29,954 bases of DNA from JANMOK01 sp031415055 (GCA_031415055.1 JANOQZ010000008.1:1-29954), one strand, 5' to 3'; positions 14,637 to 23,502 are shown, numbered from the stretch's first letter. Numbers and translations: made by a program. The notes: generated by a model not told the origin, from the letters alone.

Positions 14637-15549
14637 TCTTCCGCGATCCAAGCGCCAGTTCAGCCTGTGCAGACTGCAAAATGCGCGCCAACTCAGACCC
14701 CTGTAGTCGAGCAATATCGTCGCGGTATTTCAGCAACGCCCCCGACGTTTCGGCAATCACCTGCGGCGACAGCGCCACCACATCCAGTGCCACCAGACAT
14801 TTGGCCCAATCCAAAGTTTCCGCCACACCCGGTTTCTTGAACAAATCCTCGCCACGCAGGCTTTGCACAAAGGCCACCACATGCCGCGACAAATCCTCGG
14901 AAGCTTGCGGCACTTGCGCCCGTACAATTGCCATTTCGCGGTCAAAATCCGGGTAATCGACCCAATGATACAGGCAGCGGCGCTTCAGCGCGTCGTGCAC
15001 TTCGCGCGTGCGGTTCGAAGTAACAATCACAATCGGCGACTCGGCGGCTTTGATGGTGCCCAATTCGGGAATGGTCACTTGAAAATCCGACAAAGCCTCT
15101 AACAGAAACGCCTCGAACGGCTCATCAGTGCGATCCAATTCATCGATCAACAACACCGGCGGCCCACCATCTTGCGGTGACATTGCTTCGAGCAACGGGC
15201 GGCGGATCAGATATTCTTCGCTGAAAAGTTCATTCTTCAAAGCTGAACGATCACCACCAACTTCCGCCGTGCGAATGGCAATCATCTGCGCCGCAAAATT
15301 CCATTCATAAACGGCAGAAGCGGTATCCAAACCTTCATAACATTGCAGCCGTATCAGCCGTCGCCCCAGCATCGCTGCCAAGGCCTTGGCAATTTCGGTC
15401 TTGCCGACCCCAGCTTCGCCTTCCAAAAACAGCGGCCGCCCCAGTTTCAAGGCCAAAAACACCACCGTCGCCAGCGGGCGTGCGCAAATATATCCCGCCC
15501 GCTGCAGCCGCGCTTGGGTTTCTTCAATGGTTAAAGGCAGCTCGCTCAA
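14629..15549 (-). CDS. MoxR-type AAA+ ATPase, CoxD-like
   Basis: A 306-aa AAA+ protein. Walker A is GEAGVGKT (44-51), Walker B LLIDELDRTDEP, and sensor 1 lies in VIVTSNRTREVHDALKRRCL, followed by an arginine finger. CYEGLDTASAVYEWNF is typical of the CoxD branch. The start is TTG at 15549 preceded by AGGGACGGG; no better ATG occurs near it. The gene begins 12 bp after mgtE ends and overlaps the VWA gene, so it is co-transcribed with the maturation genes. By analogy with CoxD it uses ATP to remodel a molybdoenzyme or its metal cluster together with the VWA partner. Confidence 0.88.
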   Translation of the reverse strand: MSELPLTIEETQARLQRAGYICARPLATVVFLALKLGRPLFLEGEAGVGKTEIAKALAAMLGRRLIRLQCYEGLDTASAVYEWNFAAQMIAIRTAEVGGDRSALKNELFSEEYLIRRPLLEAMSPQDGGPPVLLIDELDRTDEPFEAFLLEALSDFQVTIPELGTIKAAESPIVIVTSNRTREVHDALKRRCLYHWVDYPDFDREMAIVRAQVPQASEDLSRHVVAFVQSLRGEDLFKKPGVAETLDWAKCLVALDVVALSPQVIAETSGALLKYRDDIARLQGSELARILQSAQAELALGSRKNG

Positions 15550-15561
15550 ACCCGTCCCTAT

Positions 15562-16950
15562 CTACAACAAAATCCAACTCGCCAGCCCCAGAAACGCCAG
15601 AAATCCGATCACATCGGTGCTCATGGTCACAAACACCGAACTGGCCAAGGCCGGGTCAGCACCGCGTTTATCCAAGATGATCGGAATCAAAATCCCCGCC
15701 AAACCAGCAACCGTCATGTTCAATAACATTGCCGCCCACAATACCAAACCCAATCGGGGTGAACCAAACCAAGCCACCCCCACCAAGCCAATGACCAAGC
15801 CAAACAGCACCCCGTTGAACAGGCCGACGCTGACTTCGCGCCGCACGATCCGCCACATATTGGCATCGGTCAAATCGCGCGTCGCCAAGGCACGCACCGC
15901 CACCGTCAGCGTCTGCGTTCCCGCATTACCGCCCATCGAGGCGACAATCGGCATCAGCACCGCCAAGGCGACAATCGTCTCAATGGTGCCGGCAAAAAAC
16001 GAAATGACTGTCGATGAAATCAACGCCGTGCAAATATTGACCGCCAGCCATGGAAACCGCGCCCGGGCAATATCCCAAAAATGGTCGCTCAACTCCTCTT
16101 CGCCGATACCGGCCAGCAGCTTCATATCCTCTTCGGTCTCGTCTTCCAGCACTTCCATGGCGTCATCAATGGTGATGACCCCGACCAAGCGCCCCTCGTC
16201 ATCAACGACGGGTGCCGAAACCATGTGATACTGGTTGAATGCATAGGCGACGTCTTCTTGGCTTTGCTCAACCGGAATCGGGTGGAAATTCTCATCCATC
16301 AGGGCCGACAACAACGTATCGCGCCCACTGGCCATGATCCGCCCCAAATGCACCGTGCCAACCGGGTGCAGTTTGGGATCGACGATAATCACATCATAAA
16401 ACGTTGCCGGCAAATCGTCTTTGCCGCGCATGAAATCGATGACATTGCCCACATTCCAATGCGTCGGTGCCATCACCAATTCGCGTTGCATCAATCGACC
16501 GGCGGTATCTTCGGGGTATTGCAGCGATTGCAACACCGCCACCCGCTCGGCATCGTCCAGCGCGTCCAGCAGTTTGCCCTGTTGACCTTCTTCCAAATCC
16601 TCGACCAGCGACACAATCTCGTCGCTGTCCAAATCCTGCACCGCCGCCGCCAGAATATGGTCGGGCAGCTCGGTCAAAATCTCGTTGCGCACGCCTTCCG
16701 ACAGTTCTGACAGAACGTCGCCGTCAATCGCCTGACCCCAGACCTCGATCAGGTTGCGCCGGTTAGTGCGGTCGATCTGCTCCAACAAGTCGGCAATGTC
16801 GGCCGCATGCAGCGGCTCCAGCAATGCCACCAAGGTGTCGTGCGATTTGGCTTCGACTGCCGCCAAAATCGCTTCAAGCGTCGCCGCATTCAGGGCATAG
16901 GCATCTTCGTCTTCAATTTCGGTTAGGACAGTTCCGGGTTCGTCTAACAT
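15562..16950 (-). CDS. mgtE: Magnesium transporter MgtE
   Basis: A 462-aa inner-membrane Mg2+ channel. The acidic N domain (about 15-140, with ALLEPLHAADIADLLEQI) and a pair of CBS domains (about 140-270) form the cytosolic Mg2+ sensor. Five C-terminal membrane helices follow from about residue 290 to the end, with the signature GGNAGTQ at 340-346 next to the pore. The start at 16950 has GGGAGGGCGG upstream. It is the first gene of a leftward run, with coxD-like only 12 bp after it. The role itself is ordinary ion homeostasis, so the link to the molybdoenzyme genes may be only transcriptional. Confidence 0.95.
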   Translation of the reverse strand: MLDEPGTVLTEIEDEDAYALNAATLEAILAAVEAKSHDTLVALLEPLHAADIADLLEQIDRTNRRNLIEVWGQAIDGDVLSELSEGVRNEILTELPDHILAAAVQDLDSDEIVSLVEDLEEGQQGKLLDALDDAERVAVLQSLQYPEDTAGRLMQRELVMAPTHWNVGNVIDFMRGKDDLPATFYDVIIVDPKLHPVGTVHLGRIMASGRDTLLSALMDENFHPIPVEQSQEDVAYAFNQYHMVSAPVVDDEGRLVGVITIDDAMEVLEDETEEDMKLLAGIGEEELSDHFWDIARARFPWLAVNICTALISSTVISFFAGTIETIVALAVLMPIVASMGGNAGTQTLTVAVRALATRDLTDANMWRIVRREVSVGLFNGVLFGLVIGLVGVAWFGSPRLGLVLWAAMLLNMTVAGLAGILIPIILDKRGADPALASSVFVTMSTDVIGFLAFLGLASWILL

Positions 16951-17062
16951 ACCGCCCTCCCTGTTATGGCTTGGCGTGCTCGCCGATCAGCGCCATAGTG
17001 ATAAAAACCTGCTGACTTATGGGCCGAAATCGAGCGATACGTCTAGCCCTGGAAAACTGCAT

Positions 17063-18361
17063 ATGGCGACCAACGAAACCCTGCTACTCGGCCAAACGCT
17101 GGCCTTCGCGCGGCATCCGCACGCGCATGAACCCGGCTCGAATACGCATCACGAACTTCACGGCGCCGTACTGATCCGCGATGGTTTGATTGTGCAAATC
17201 GGCAAGGCCATCGAAATGCGCCGCTGGCACCCCGATGTCGATATTATTGACCACGGTGACGGGCTAATCATGGCGGGTTTCGTCGATTGCCACGCGCATT
17301 ATCCGCAAACCGCCATCATCGCATCTTGGGGCAAACGGCTGATCGATTGGCTGAATACCTACACGTTTCCCCAGGAAATCCTGTTCGCCAACCCGGCCTA
17401 TGCCCGCGCCATTGCCGATCGCTATTTCGACCTGAATCTTGCCAATGGCATCACCAGCGCCAGCGTCTATTGCACCAGCCACCCTGCCAGCGTCGACGCG
17501 TTTTTCGAAGCAGCGCTGGCGCGAAATCTGCGCATGGCAGGTGGCAAGGTGATGATGGACCGCAACGCGCCGGATGCGTTGCTGGACACCGCCCAATCGG
17601 CCTATGACGACAGCAAGGCGCTGATCGAGCGTTGGCATGGTCGCAGGCGCCTGACCTATGCCATCACTCCGCGTTTTGCCCCCACGTCAACGCGCGAACA
17701 ATTGCAGGCCGCGGGCACGCTGTGGCACGAACATCCAACCTGCCTGATGCAAACCCACCTTACCGAACAGCGCGAGGAAATCGCTTGGGTGTGCGACCTT
17801 TACCCCGAAACCCGCGATTATCTTGATGTCTACCAGCAGAACGGCCTCACCGGCCCCGGCGCGATCATGGGCCATGCCATTCATCTGTCCGACCGCGAAT
17901 GGGCCGCCCTAGCCGAAACCGGCACCGCCATCGCCCATTGCCCCACTTCGAACGCCTTCATCGGTTCGGGCCTGTTTGACATGGCCCGCGCCCAAAACGC
18001 CCATATTCCCGTCGGACTTGCCAGCGACGTTGGCGGCGGCTCCAGCTTTTCCATGCTGCGCACAATGGCCGCAGCTTATGAAATCGCCCAGTTACGCGGC
18101 AACGCTCTACACCCGGAAACGCTGCTGTGGCTGGCGACGCAGGGCTCGGCGGAAGTGTTGCGTATGGCCGATAGAATCGGCAACCTCACCCCCGGTCACG
18201 AGGCCGATCTGGTGGTTCTAAACCTCGCCTCCACCCCGGTGATCGCCCAACGCGTCGCACAGTCGAACGACTTCTGGGAAACCATCTTCCCCACCATTAT
18301 GGTTGGCGATGATCGGGCGATCGAGCAGGTCTATGTGGCGGGGGTGGCGGTGAAAAGTTGA
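17063..18361 (+). CDS. guaD: Guanine deaminase
   Basis: A 432-aa amidohydrolase that converts guanine to xanthine and ammonia in the cytosol. Metal ligands sit in GFVDCHAHYPQ (H77, H79), which together with the Pro-Gln is characteristic of guanine deaminase. Further motifs are SVYCTSHP, QTHLTEQREEI, GHAIHLSDREW, AHCPTSNAFIGSG and LASDVGGGSSFSML (metal Asp). ATG at 17063, preceded by GGAAAA, gives the expected N-terminus; in-frame starts upstream at 16976 add unrelated residues. It is divergent from mgtE (112 bp between) and convergent with the 8-oxoguanine-deaminase-like gene. Its product xanthine would feed xanthine dehydrogenase, matching the adjacent molybdoenzyme maturation genes. Confidence 0.93.
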   Translation: MATNETLLLGQTLAFARHPHAHEPGSNTHHELHGAVLIRDGLIVQIGKAIEMRRWHPDVDIIDHGDGLIMAGFVDCHAHYPQTAIIASWGKRLIDWLNTYTFPQEILFANPAYARAIADRYFDLNLANGITSASVYCTSHPASVDAFFEAALARNLRMAGGKVMMDRNAPDALLDTAQSAYDDSKALIERWHGRRRLTYAITPRFAPTSTREQLQAAGTLWHEHPTCLMQTHLTEQREEIAWVCDLYPETRDYLDVYQQNGLTGPGAIMGHAIHLSDREWAALAETGTAIAHCPTSNAFIGSGLFDMARAQNAHIPVGLASDVGGGSSFSMLRTMAAAYEIAQLRGNALHPETLLWLATQGSAEVLRMADRIGNLTPGHEADLVVLNLASTPVIAQRVAQSNDFWETIFPTIMVGDDRAIEQVYVAGVAVKS

Positions 18362-18362
18362 C

Positions 18363-18438
18363 GCCGCTGTCCCAGACTTGATCCGGGACCTCCTTCAACT
18401 GTGAAAAGAAGACCCCGGATCAAGTCCGGGGCAGCGGC
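18363..18438. terminator. Large inverted repeat between convergent genes, probable bidirectional terminator
   Basis: A 26-base arm at 18363-18388 and its near-perfect complement at 18413-18438 (CCCCGGATCAAGTCCGGGG core plus CAGCGGC; three mismatches) leave a 24-base loop. It fills the whole gap between two convergent stop codons. The core is an interspersed palindrome common in alphaproteobacteria. There is no long U-run, so termination is inferred from position and stem strength. Confidence 0.6.
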
Positions 18439-18440
18439 AA

Positions 18441-19778
18441 TTACCCCATCAACCCCCTCGCCAGCCCATTTTGCCGAGCCGCAATTTGGCCCTCCTCCAC
18501 CCTTACCAACTGCCCCTCTTTCACCACCGCCCGCCCCTCAACCCACAAATCCCGCACCCGCTGCGGACCGCACAATACCAGCCCCGCCACCGCGTCCCAA
18601 GACCCGGCATTCTGCAACCCCGTCACATCCCAAACCGCGAAATCTGCCCGTTTCCCTACCTCCAACGACCCTAAATCGCCGCGGCCCAACACCGCCGCCC
18701 CACCGCGCGTGGCCAGCCGCAATGTTTCTCTTGCCGACATCGCATCCGCCCCGCGCGCCACCCGTTGCAACAACATCGCCATCCGCGCCTCACCGATCAG
18801 CGAACCTGCATCGTTTGAAGCCGAACCATCAACCCCCAACCCGATCTTCACACCCGCATCCAGCATCGCCCTTATCGGCGCGATTCCCGAACCCAAACGG
18901 CAATTCGAGCACGGACAATGCGCCACCCCGGTGCCCGACCGCGCGAACAGGTCAATCTCGCCCCTGTCCAATTTCACGCAATGTGCGTGCCAAACATCGG
19001 CCCCCGTCCAACCCAAGTCCTCGGCATACTGTCCGGGCCGACAGCCATACTGCGCCAGCGAATAAGCCACATCCTCGTCATTCTCGGCCAAATGCGTGTG
19101 CAACATCACACCCTTGTCGCGGGCCAGCAAAGCCGCATCGCGCATCAATTCGCGGCTGACCGAAAATGGCGAGCACGGTGCAATCCCCACCCGAACCATT
19201 GCGCCATCCTGCGCATCGTGGAACGCATCCACCACGCGGATACAGTCGTTTAATATTGAACTTTCACTCTCAGCCAGCGAATCTGGCGGCAATCCTCCCG
19301 CCGATTCCCCAATCGACATCGCCCCGCGTGTCGCGTGCAGACGCAACCCAATCGAGGCCGCCGCCTCAATCGTATCCTCCAAGCGCACCCCATTGGGGTA
19401 GATGTACAGATGGTCCGACGACAGTGAACAACCCGACAAAGCCAATTCCGCCAGACCGACCTGCGCCGAAACCAACATCTCCTCCGGCCCCATCCGCGCC
19501 CAAATCGGATACAGCGTTTTCAGCCAGCCAAACAGCAAGGCATCCTGCCCGCCGGGAACCGCACGTGTCAGGCTTTGGAACAGATGATGATGGGTGTTGA
19601 TCAACCCCGGCGTCACCACACAGCCAGTGGCATCGACAATTTCATCGGCAAAGCGCGGCAATTCGCCGCCAACCTGCTCGATCACCCCGTCGCGGACAAA
19701 CAACCCGCCCGCGACTTCGGACCCGGAGTCATCCAACGTCACCAAAACCGACGCATTACGCAGCAACAAAGTAGACAT
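18441..19778 (-). CDS. 8-oxoguanine deaminase-like amidohydrolase
   Basis: A 445-aa metal-dependent deaminase of the ATZ/TRZ group. Metal and substrate motifs are GLINTHHHLFQSLTRA (H63, H65), MLHTHLAENDEDV, WHAHCVKLD, GVAHCPCSNCRLGSG and GLGVDGSASND. The block ending LYPIWARMGPEEM is characteristic of proteins annotated as 8-oxoguanine deaminase, which turn 8-oxoguanine into urate and ammonia; hydroxyatrazine ethylaminohydrolase is a close relative and cannot be excluded. The start at 19778 (MSTLLLRN) shares one base with the upstream stop (TGATG), showing translational coupling with the ThDP enzyme. A longer frame to 19886 only re-reads that upstream gene. Urate as product would join the xanthine route at the same point. 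Confidence 0.8.
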   Translation of the reverse strand: MSTLLLRNASVLVTLDDSGSEVAGGLFVRDGVIEQVGGELPRFADEIVDATGCVVTPGLINTHHHLFQSLTRAVPGGQDALLFGWLKTLYPIWARMGPEEMLVSAQVGLAELALSGCSLSSDHLYIYPNGVRLEDTIEAAASIGLRLHATRGAMSIGESAGGLPPDSLAESESSILNDCIRVVDAFHDAQDGAMVRVGIAPCSPFSVSRELMRDAALLARDKGVMLHTHLAENDEDVAYSLAQYGCRPGQYAEDLGWTGADVWHAHCVKLDRGEIDLFARSGTGVAHCPCSNCRLGSGIAPIRAMLDAGVKIGLGVDGSASNDAGSLIGEARMAMLLQRVARGADAMSARETLRLATRGGAAVLGRGDLGSLEVGKRADFAVWDVTGLQNAGSWDAVAGLVLCGPQRVRDLWVEGRAVVKEGQLVRVEEGQIAARQNGLARGLMG

Positions 19779-21376
19779 CACGCCAACCCCGTTTCCGGTG
19801 TCACATGAATCAACGTCGGCCCATCGGCCGCAAACGCCGCCCGCACTGCCATTTGGAACGTTCCAATTGTGCGCGGAGCCGCCCATTTCGCCCCAAAAGC
19901 CTCAGCCAATTTGCAAAAATCCGGATTTCGTGCCACCACCGCGTTCGGCGCAATCTGTCGCCGCATCATCTCGCGTTCAATTTCCAGCAGCTTGCCATTG
20001 TCCCACAGAATAATCGGCAGGTTCAGCCCCAATTCCACCACCACGCCCAATTCCTGCATCGTGAACTGAAAACCATAGTCCCCGGCAATCGCAATCACCG
20101 GCTTGTTGCCGAGCCCAATCTTGCCGCCAATCGCCGCCGGTAAAGCATAGCCCAAAGTGCCAAACCCATAGGGATGATGCCACAATCCCGGCATTTCCAT
20201 TGGCCAAATATCCAAGGAAACATAGGCAAACTGGGTCATGTCCGAATAAATCGTCGTCCCCTCTGGCAGGCACTCGCGCAAAGCGTCCGACAGTTTCGTC
20301 AACCCCGGCGTCTCGCTATCAACCGCCAAACGCCAATTGGATTTGGCCACAGCAATTGCCGCGCGGTCCCATTCAGCCAGCGCTCGATGACCGTCAAATT
20401 CAACCAACAACGCTGCCAAAAACGCCTTGGCACCGGACATTACCGCAAACTCCGCCCGCCACCGGTCGCTCAGCGAATGCGGATCAATATCCACCCGCAC
20501 CATCGGGCATTCATGGCCCAATTCCTCGCGCCAAAGGTCGGTTTCCCCCAGTTCCGAGCCGACAACCAACAGCAAATCCGTCCGCGAAAAAATCTCCGCG
20601 CTGGACGAACGCGCCAAATTCGCCCCAAAACTCAACCCATGCGCCTCTGGCACAATCCCACGTCCGGCATAGGTCGGAAACACCGCGCAGCCCAGCAATT
20701 CCACGAGCGCGCGAGCCTCAGCCCAAGCCGTCTTGGCCCCGCCCCCCAGCACCAGCAGCGGCATCCGCGCCTTGCGCAGCAGCGCCGCAACTTCGGCCAC
20801 AAGCGCCGGATCGGGAAAGGGCAGCGACCCCGCCCGTGAAGGCCTTGGCGGGGCCACAACCAACTCCCGCCCCAGATCAATGGGTATCTGCACATGCACC
20901 GGCCGCCCGCGCCCGCAACCAAACCCGGCAAAGGCCCGGTCGATCAACTCATACGCTCCCGCCGCATCGGGCGCTGTATGGCTCCACGCCGCCACGCAGG
21001 CAGCAGCGCCTTCCTGATCCAGCATCTCGTGCAGCCGACCATGCGCCAGCGTTCCATCGTTGCGGTTCAAGCAAGAAGAGATCACCAACATCGGCACCGA
21101 ATCCGAATAGGCCTGCCCCATCGGCGTCATGATATTGGTCAGCCCCGGCCCGGTGATCACATAAGCCACACCCGGTTTGCCGGTGGCGCGGGCATAACCA
21201 TCCGCCATGAAACCAGCACCCTGCTCATGCCGCGCCAGAACATGCCGGATGCCCGCTTCCTCGATCCCGCGATACATCTCGACATTGTGCACGCCGGGAA
21301 TGCCAAAAATCACCTCAACGCCACGCGCGCGGAGTGCATGCGAAATCTGTTCACCCAAGGGCCGCATCTGGGTCAT
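19778..21376 (-). CDS. ThDP-dependent decarboxylase or synthase, AruI-like
   Basis: A 532-aa enzyme with the three-domain layout of the acetolactate synthase/pyruvate decarboxylase family. The catalytic Glu51 sits in ARHEQGAGFMADGYAR. The ThDP/Mg motif is unusual: the normal G-D-G is GDY (432-434), and the distal N-N is D459-N460 (LWDNGKL), with spacing of about 27 residues as usual. These variants and the QIAPNAVVARNPDFCKLAEA stretch fit the branch annotated as 5-guanidino-2-oxopentanoate decarboxylase (AruI, arginine transaminase pathway). That substrate is not proven, and no arginine pathway genes adjoin it. It is coupled to the 8-oxoguanine deaminase-like gene by a one-base stop/start overlap, so its real substrate may relate to purine breakdown. 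A terminator isolates it from folE upstream. Confidence 0.7.
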   Translation of the reverse strand: MTQMRPLGEQISHALRARGVEVIFGIPGVHNVEMYRGIEEAGIRHVLARHEQGAGFMADGYARATGKPGVAYVITGPGLTNIMTPMGQAYSDSVPMLVISSCLNRNDGTLAHGRLHEMLDQEGAAACVAAWSHTAPDAAGAYELIDRAFAGFGCGRGRPVHVQIPIDLGRELVVAPPRPSRAGSLPFPDPALVAEVAALLRKARMPLLVLGGGAKTAWAEARALVELLGCAVFPTYAGRGIVPEAHGLSFGANLARSSSAEIFSRTDLLLVVGSELGETDLWREELGHECPMVRVDIDPHSLSDRWRAEFAVMSGAKAFLAALLVEFDGHRALAEWDRAAIAVAKSNWRLAVDSETPGLTKLSDALRECLPEGTTIYSDMTQFAYVSLDIWPMEMPGLWHHPYGFGTLGYALPAAIGGKIGLGNKPVIAIAGDYGFQFTMQELGVVVELGLNLPIILWDNGKLLEIEREMMRRQIAPNAVVARNPDFCKLAEAFGAKWAAPRTIGTFQMAVRAAFAADGPTLIHVTPETGLA

Positions 21377-21432
21377 TGATCGCTCCGAATTGAATGACCT
21401 GATCGTGGCCAGCCCAACCCTGTCCCGTCAAC

Positions 21433-21461
21433 ACAAAAAAACCGGTGCATCGCTGCACCGG
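21433..21461 (-). terminator. Rho-independent terminator of folE
   Basis: On the minus strand CCGGTGCA-GCGA-TGCACCGG is a perfect 8-bp stem with a 4-base loop, followed by seven T. On the plus strand the stem is 21442-21461 and the A-run 21435-21441. It lies 34 bp after the folE stop and before the next gene. Confidence 0.92.
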
Positions 21462-21494
21462 GTGATTGCTCAGTCGAGAGAAAATTCTGTGCGT

Positions 21495-22133
21495 TTACGA
21501 CGCGCGGTTGGTCGGATTGCCGATGATCGACATGAAATCGCGGCGCAGGTCGCGGTCGGTTTTGAACGCGCCCAACATGCTGGAAGTCACCATCGAAACC
21601 CCCGGCTTATGCACGCCGCGCGTTGACATGCAGTGATGCTCGCCCTCTAAAACCACTGCCACACCGCGCGGTTTCAGCACGTCCATCAACGTGTTGGCGA
21701 TTTGCGCATTCATCTTTTCCTGCACCTGCAGGCGCTTGGCAAAGGCATCAACCACACGCGCCAATTTGGATATGCCAACAACCCGGTCAATCGGCACATA
21801 GGCAACATGCGCCCTGCCAATGATCGGCGCCATATGGTGCTCGCAATAGGATTCAAAGCGAATGTCGCGCAACACGACCATTTCGTCGTAGCCCTCGACC
21901 TCTTCAAAAGTCCGCTGCAACATCGCCACCGGGTCTTCGTCATAGCCCTTGAACCATTGCTCATAGGCCTTGACCACGCGCGAGGGCGTGTCCAGCAAAC
22001 CTTCACGGCGCGGATTGTCGCCCGCCCATTTCAGCAGGGTGCGCACGGCGTCTTCCGCCTCGGCGCGCGAGGGGCGCACCACAGGAACACTCAGGTCAAT
22101 TTCCAGCTCCAGTAACGGATCGTGAATGTTCAT
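21495..22133 (-). CDS. folE: GTP cyclohydrolase I
   Basis: A 212-aa cytosolic enzyme that converts GTP to 7,8-dihydroneopterin triphosphate, the first step of folate-type pterin synthesis. Zinc ligands are visible in CEHHMAP (C97, H100) and GEHHCMSTRG (C168); the active-site block YVPIDRVVGISKLARVVDAF is complete. I start it at 22133 (MNIHDPLL) because GGAGAGG lies 4-10 bases upstream; two earlier ATGs exist at 22175 and 22145, and the latter is part of the ribosome site. It is a single-gene unit: metZ lies 154 bp upstream, with an AGTTAAC/GTTAACT inverted repeat in that gap, and a strong terminator follows. Confidence 0.95.
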   Translation of the reverse strand: MNIHDPLLELEIDLSVPVVRPSRAEAEDAVRTLLKWAGDNPRREGLLDTPSRVVKAYEQWFKGYDEDPVAMLQRTFEEVEGYDEMVVLRDIRFESYCEHHMAPIIGRAHVAYVPIDRVVGISKLARVVDAFAKRLQVQEKMNAQIANTLMDVLKPRGVAVVLEGEHHCMSTRGVHKPGVSMVTSSMLGAFKTDRDLRRDFMSIIGNPTNRAS

Positions 22134-22286
22134 CGCCCTCTCCATGCCTATGTTTTTACGCGGCACTGACTTCATTTATTCCCGACTGACGGAAAAACAA
22201 GTGTGCCACATCCTTGCCATCATCCTAACAGATGATTACCAAAAGATGAACAAATAGTTAACGAGTCAACTTTAGGAAGAGTTAAC

Positions 22287-23465
22287 TCAATTTTTCAAGG
22301 CGTTGAGCATGTCCTTAAGCAGATCATCGGCGTCTTCCAAGCCGACGGAAAGCCGCACCAGACCGGGAGTTATGCCCAAAGTGATTCGCGCCTCTTCGGT
22401 CAATCGCGAGTGCGTCGTGGTTGAGGGATGGGTGATAATGCTCTTCGCATCGCCCAGATTGTTGGAGATGATGATGATCTTCAGCCTGTTCAAAAACCGA
22501 AACGCCGCGTCTTTGCCGCCTTTCAGCTCCATCGACAGCACGGTGCCAAAGGCGCTCATCTGCCGCGCCGCCAGCGCGTGTTGCGCGTGATCCTTCAGGC
22601 CGGGAAATATCACCCGGCGCAATTTCAAATGCCCATCCAGGGCTTCCGCCAGCTTCTGCGCCGTCTCGCCTTGCGCCCGACAGCGCAAGTCCAGCGTCTC
22701 CAGCCCTTTGAGCATCACCCAGGCGTTGAAGGGGCTTAAAGCCCCGCCAGTATGCTTGAGGAACGGCTCCAGCTCACCGCGAATATATTCCTTGGTCCCT
22801 AGCACCACCCCACCCAAACACCGCCCCTGACCGTCGATATGCTTGGTCGCCGAATAGACCAACACATCCGCCCCCAATTCCAGCGAGCGTTGGAAAATCG
22901 GCGTGGCAAACACGTTGTCGACAATCAGCTTCGTTCCAACCGCGTGGCACAAATCTGCCACGCCGCGAATGTCGATCACCTCTAGAGTCGGGTTAGAAAT
23001 CGCTTCCAGAAACGCCAGTTTCGTGCCCGGTCGCAACGCCGCTTTCCACTGCGCCAGATCGGTGCCATCGACAAACGTCACCTCGACGCCATATCGTGCC
23101 AAAAGAGTTTCCACGATATACAAGCACGAGCCAAACAAGGCCCGCGCCGAAACCACATGGTCGCCCGCTTTCAGGTTGCACAACAGCGCCCCATGCACCG
23201 CCGCCATGCCGCTGGCCGTCGCAAAGGCATCCTCGGCCCCCTCCAGCGCCGCAATGCGCTCCTCGAACATCCGCACCGTCGGATTGCCATAGCGGGCATA
23301 GATGAATTCATCCTCGCCGGTTTTAACAAACCGCGCTTCGGCGGTTTCGGCATCGGGGTAAACGAACCCTTGCGTTAAGAAAATCGCCTCGCTGACCTCG
23401 CCATACTGGCTGCGCCGCGTACCTTCGTGCACCAATTTGGTGCGGATATTCCAATCTTTGCTCAT
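22287..23465 (-). CDS. metZ: O-succinylhomoserine sulfhydrylase
   Basis: A 392-aa PLP enzyme of the Cys/Met metabolism family, which makes homocysteine directly from O-succinylhomoserine and sulfide. The PLP lysine is K208 in SATKHIDGQGR, with D183 in the IVDNVFATP motif. YARYGNPTVRMFEERIAALE and ATASGMAAVHGALLCNLKAG are family signatures. The GQGRCLGG stretch and overall pattern favour MetZ over cystathionine gamma-synthase or O-acetylhomoserine sulfhydrylase, which are close relatives. ATG at 23465 gives the usual MSKDWNIRTKLVHEG N-terminus. It appears to be a single-gene unit; a hairpin at 23503-23527 lies just upstream. Confidence 0.92.
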   Translation of the reverse strand: MSKDWNIRTKLVHEGTRRSQYGEVSEAIFLTQGFVYPDAETAEARFVKTGEDEFIYARYGNPTVRMFEERIAALEGAEDAFATASGMAAVHGALLCNLKAGDHVVSARALFGSCLYIVETLLARYGVEVTFVDGTDLAQWKAALRPGTKLAFLEAISNPTLEVIDIRGVADLCHAVGTKLIVDNVFATPIFQRSLELGADVLVYSATKHIDGQGRCLGGVVLGTKEYIRGELEPFLKHTGGALSPFNAWVMLKGLETLDLRCRAQGETAQKLAEALDGHLKLRRVIFPGLKDHAQHALAARQMSAFGTVLSMELKGGKDAAFRFLNRLKIIIISNNLGDAKSIITHPSTTTHSRLTEEARITLGITPGLVRLSVGLEDADDLLKDMLNALKN

Positions 23466-23502
23466 CTAATATCCCGGGAATCCCGGCCCCTTTCAGCACA
23501 AA

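Noticed and set aside
15386..16228. 280-codon rightward frame opposite mgtE
   Set aside because: Low-complexity Ser/Thr/Pro-rich product with no ribosome site, lying fully antisense to an intact mgtE; a codon-bias shadow.
20200..21132. 310-codon rightward frame opposite the ThDP enzyme
   Set aside because: Pro/Arg-rich shadow with no start signal; the leftward gene is complete with cofactor motifs.
22200..22286. AGTTAAC/GTTAACT inverted repeat after metZ as a terminator
   Set aside because: Short A/T-rich arms with a long loop and no U-run; too weak to call.
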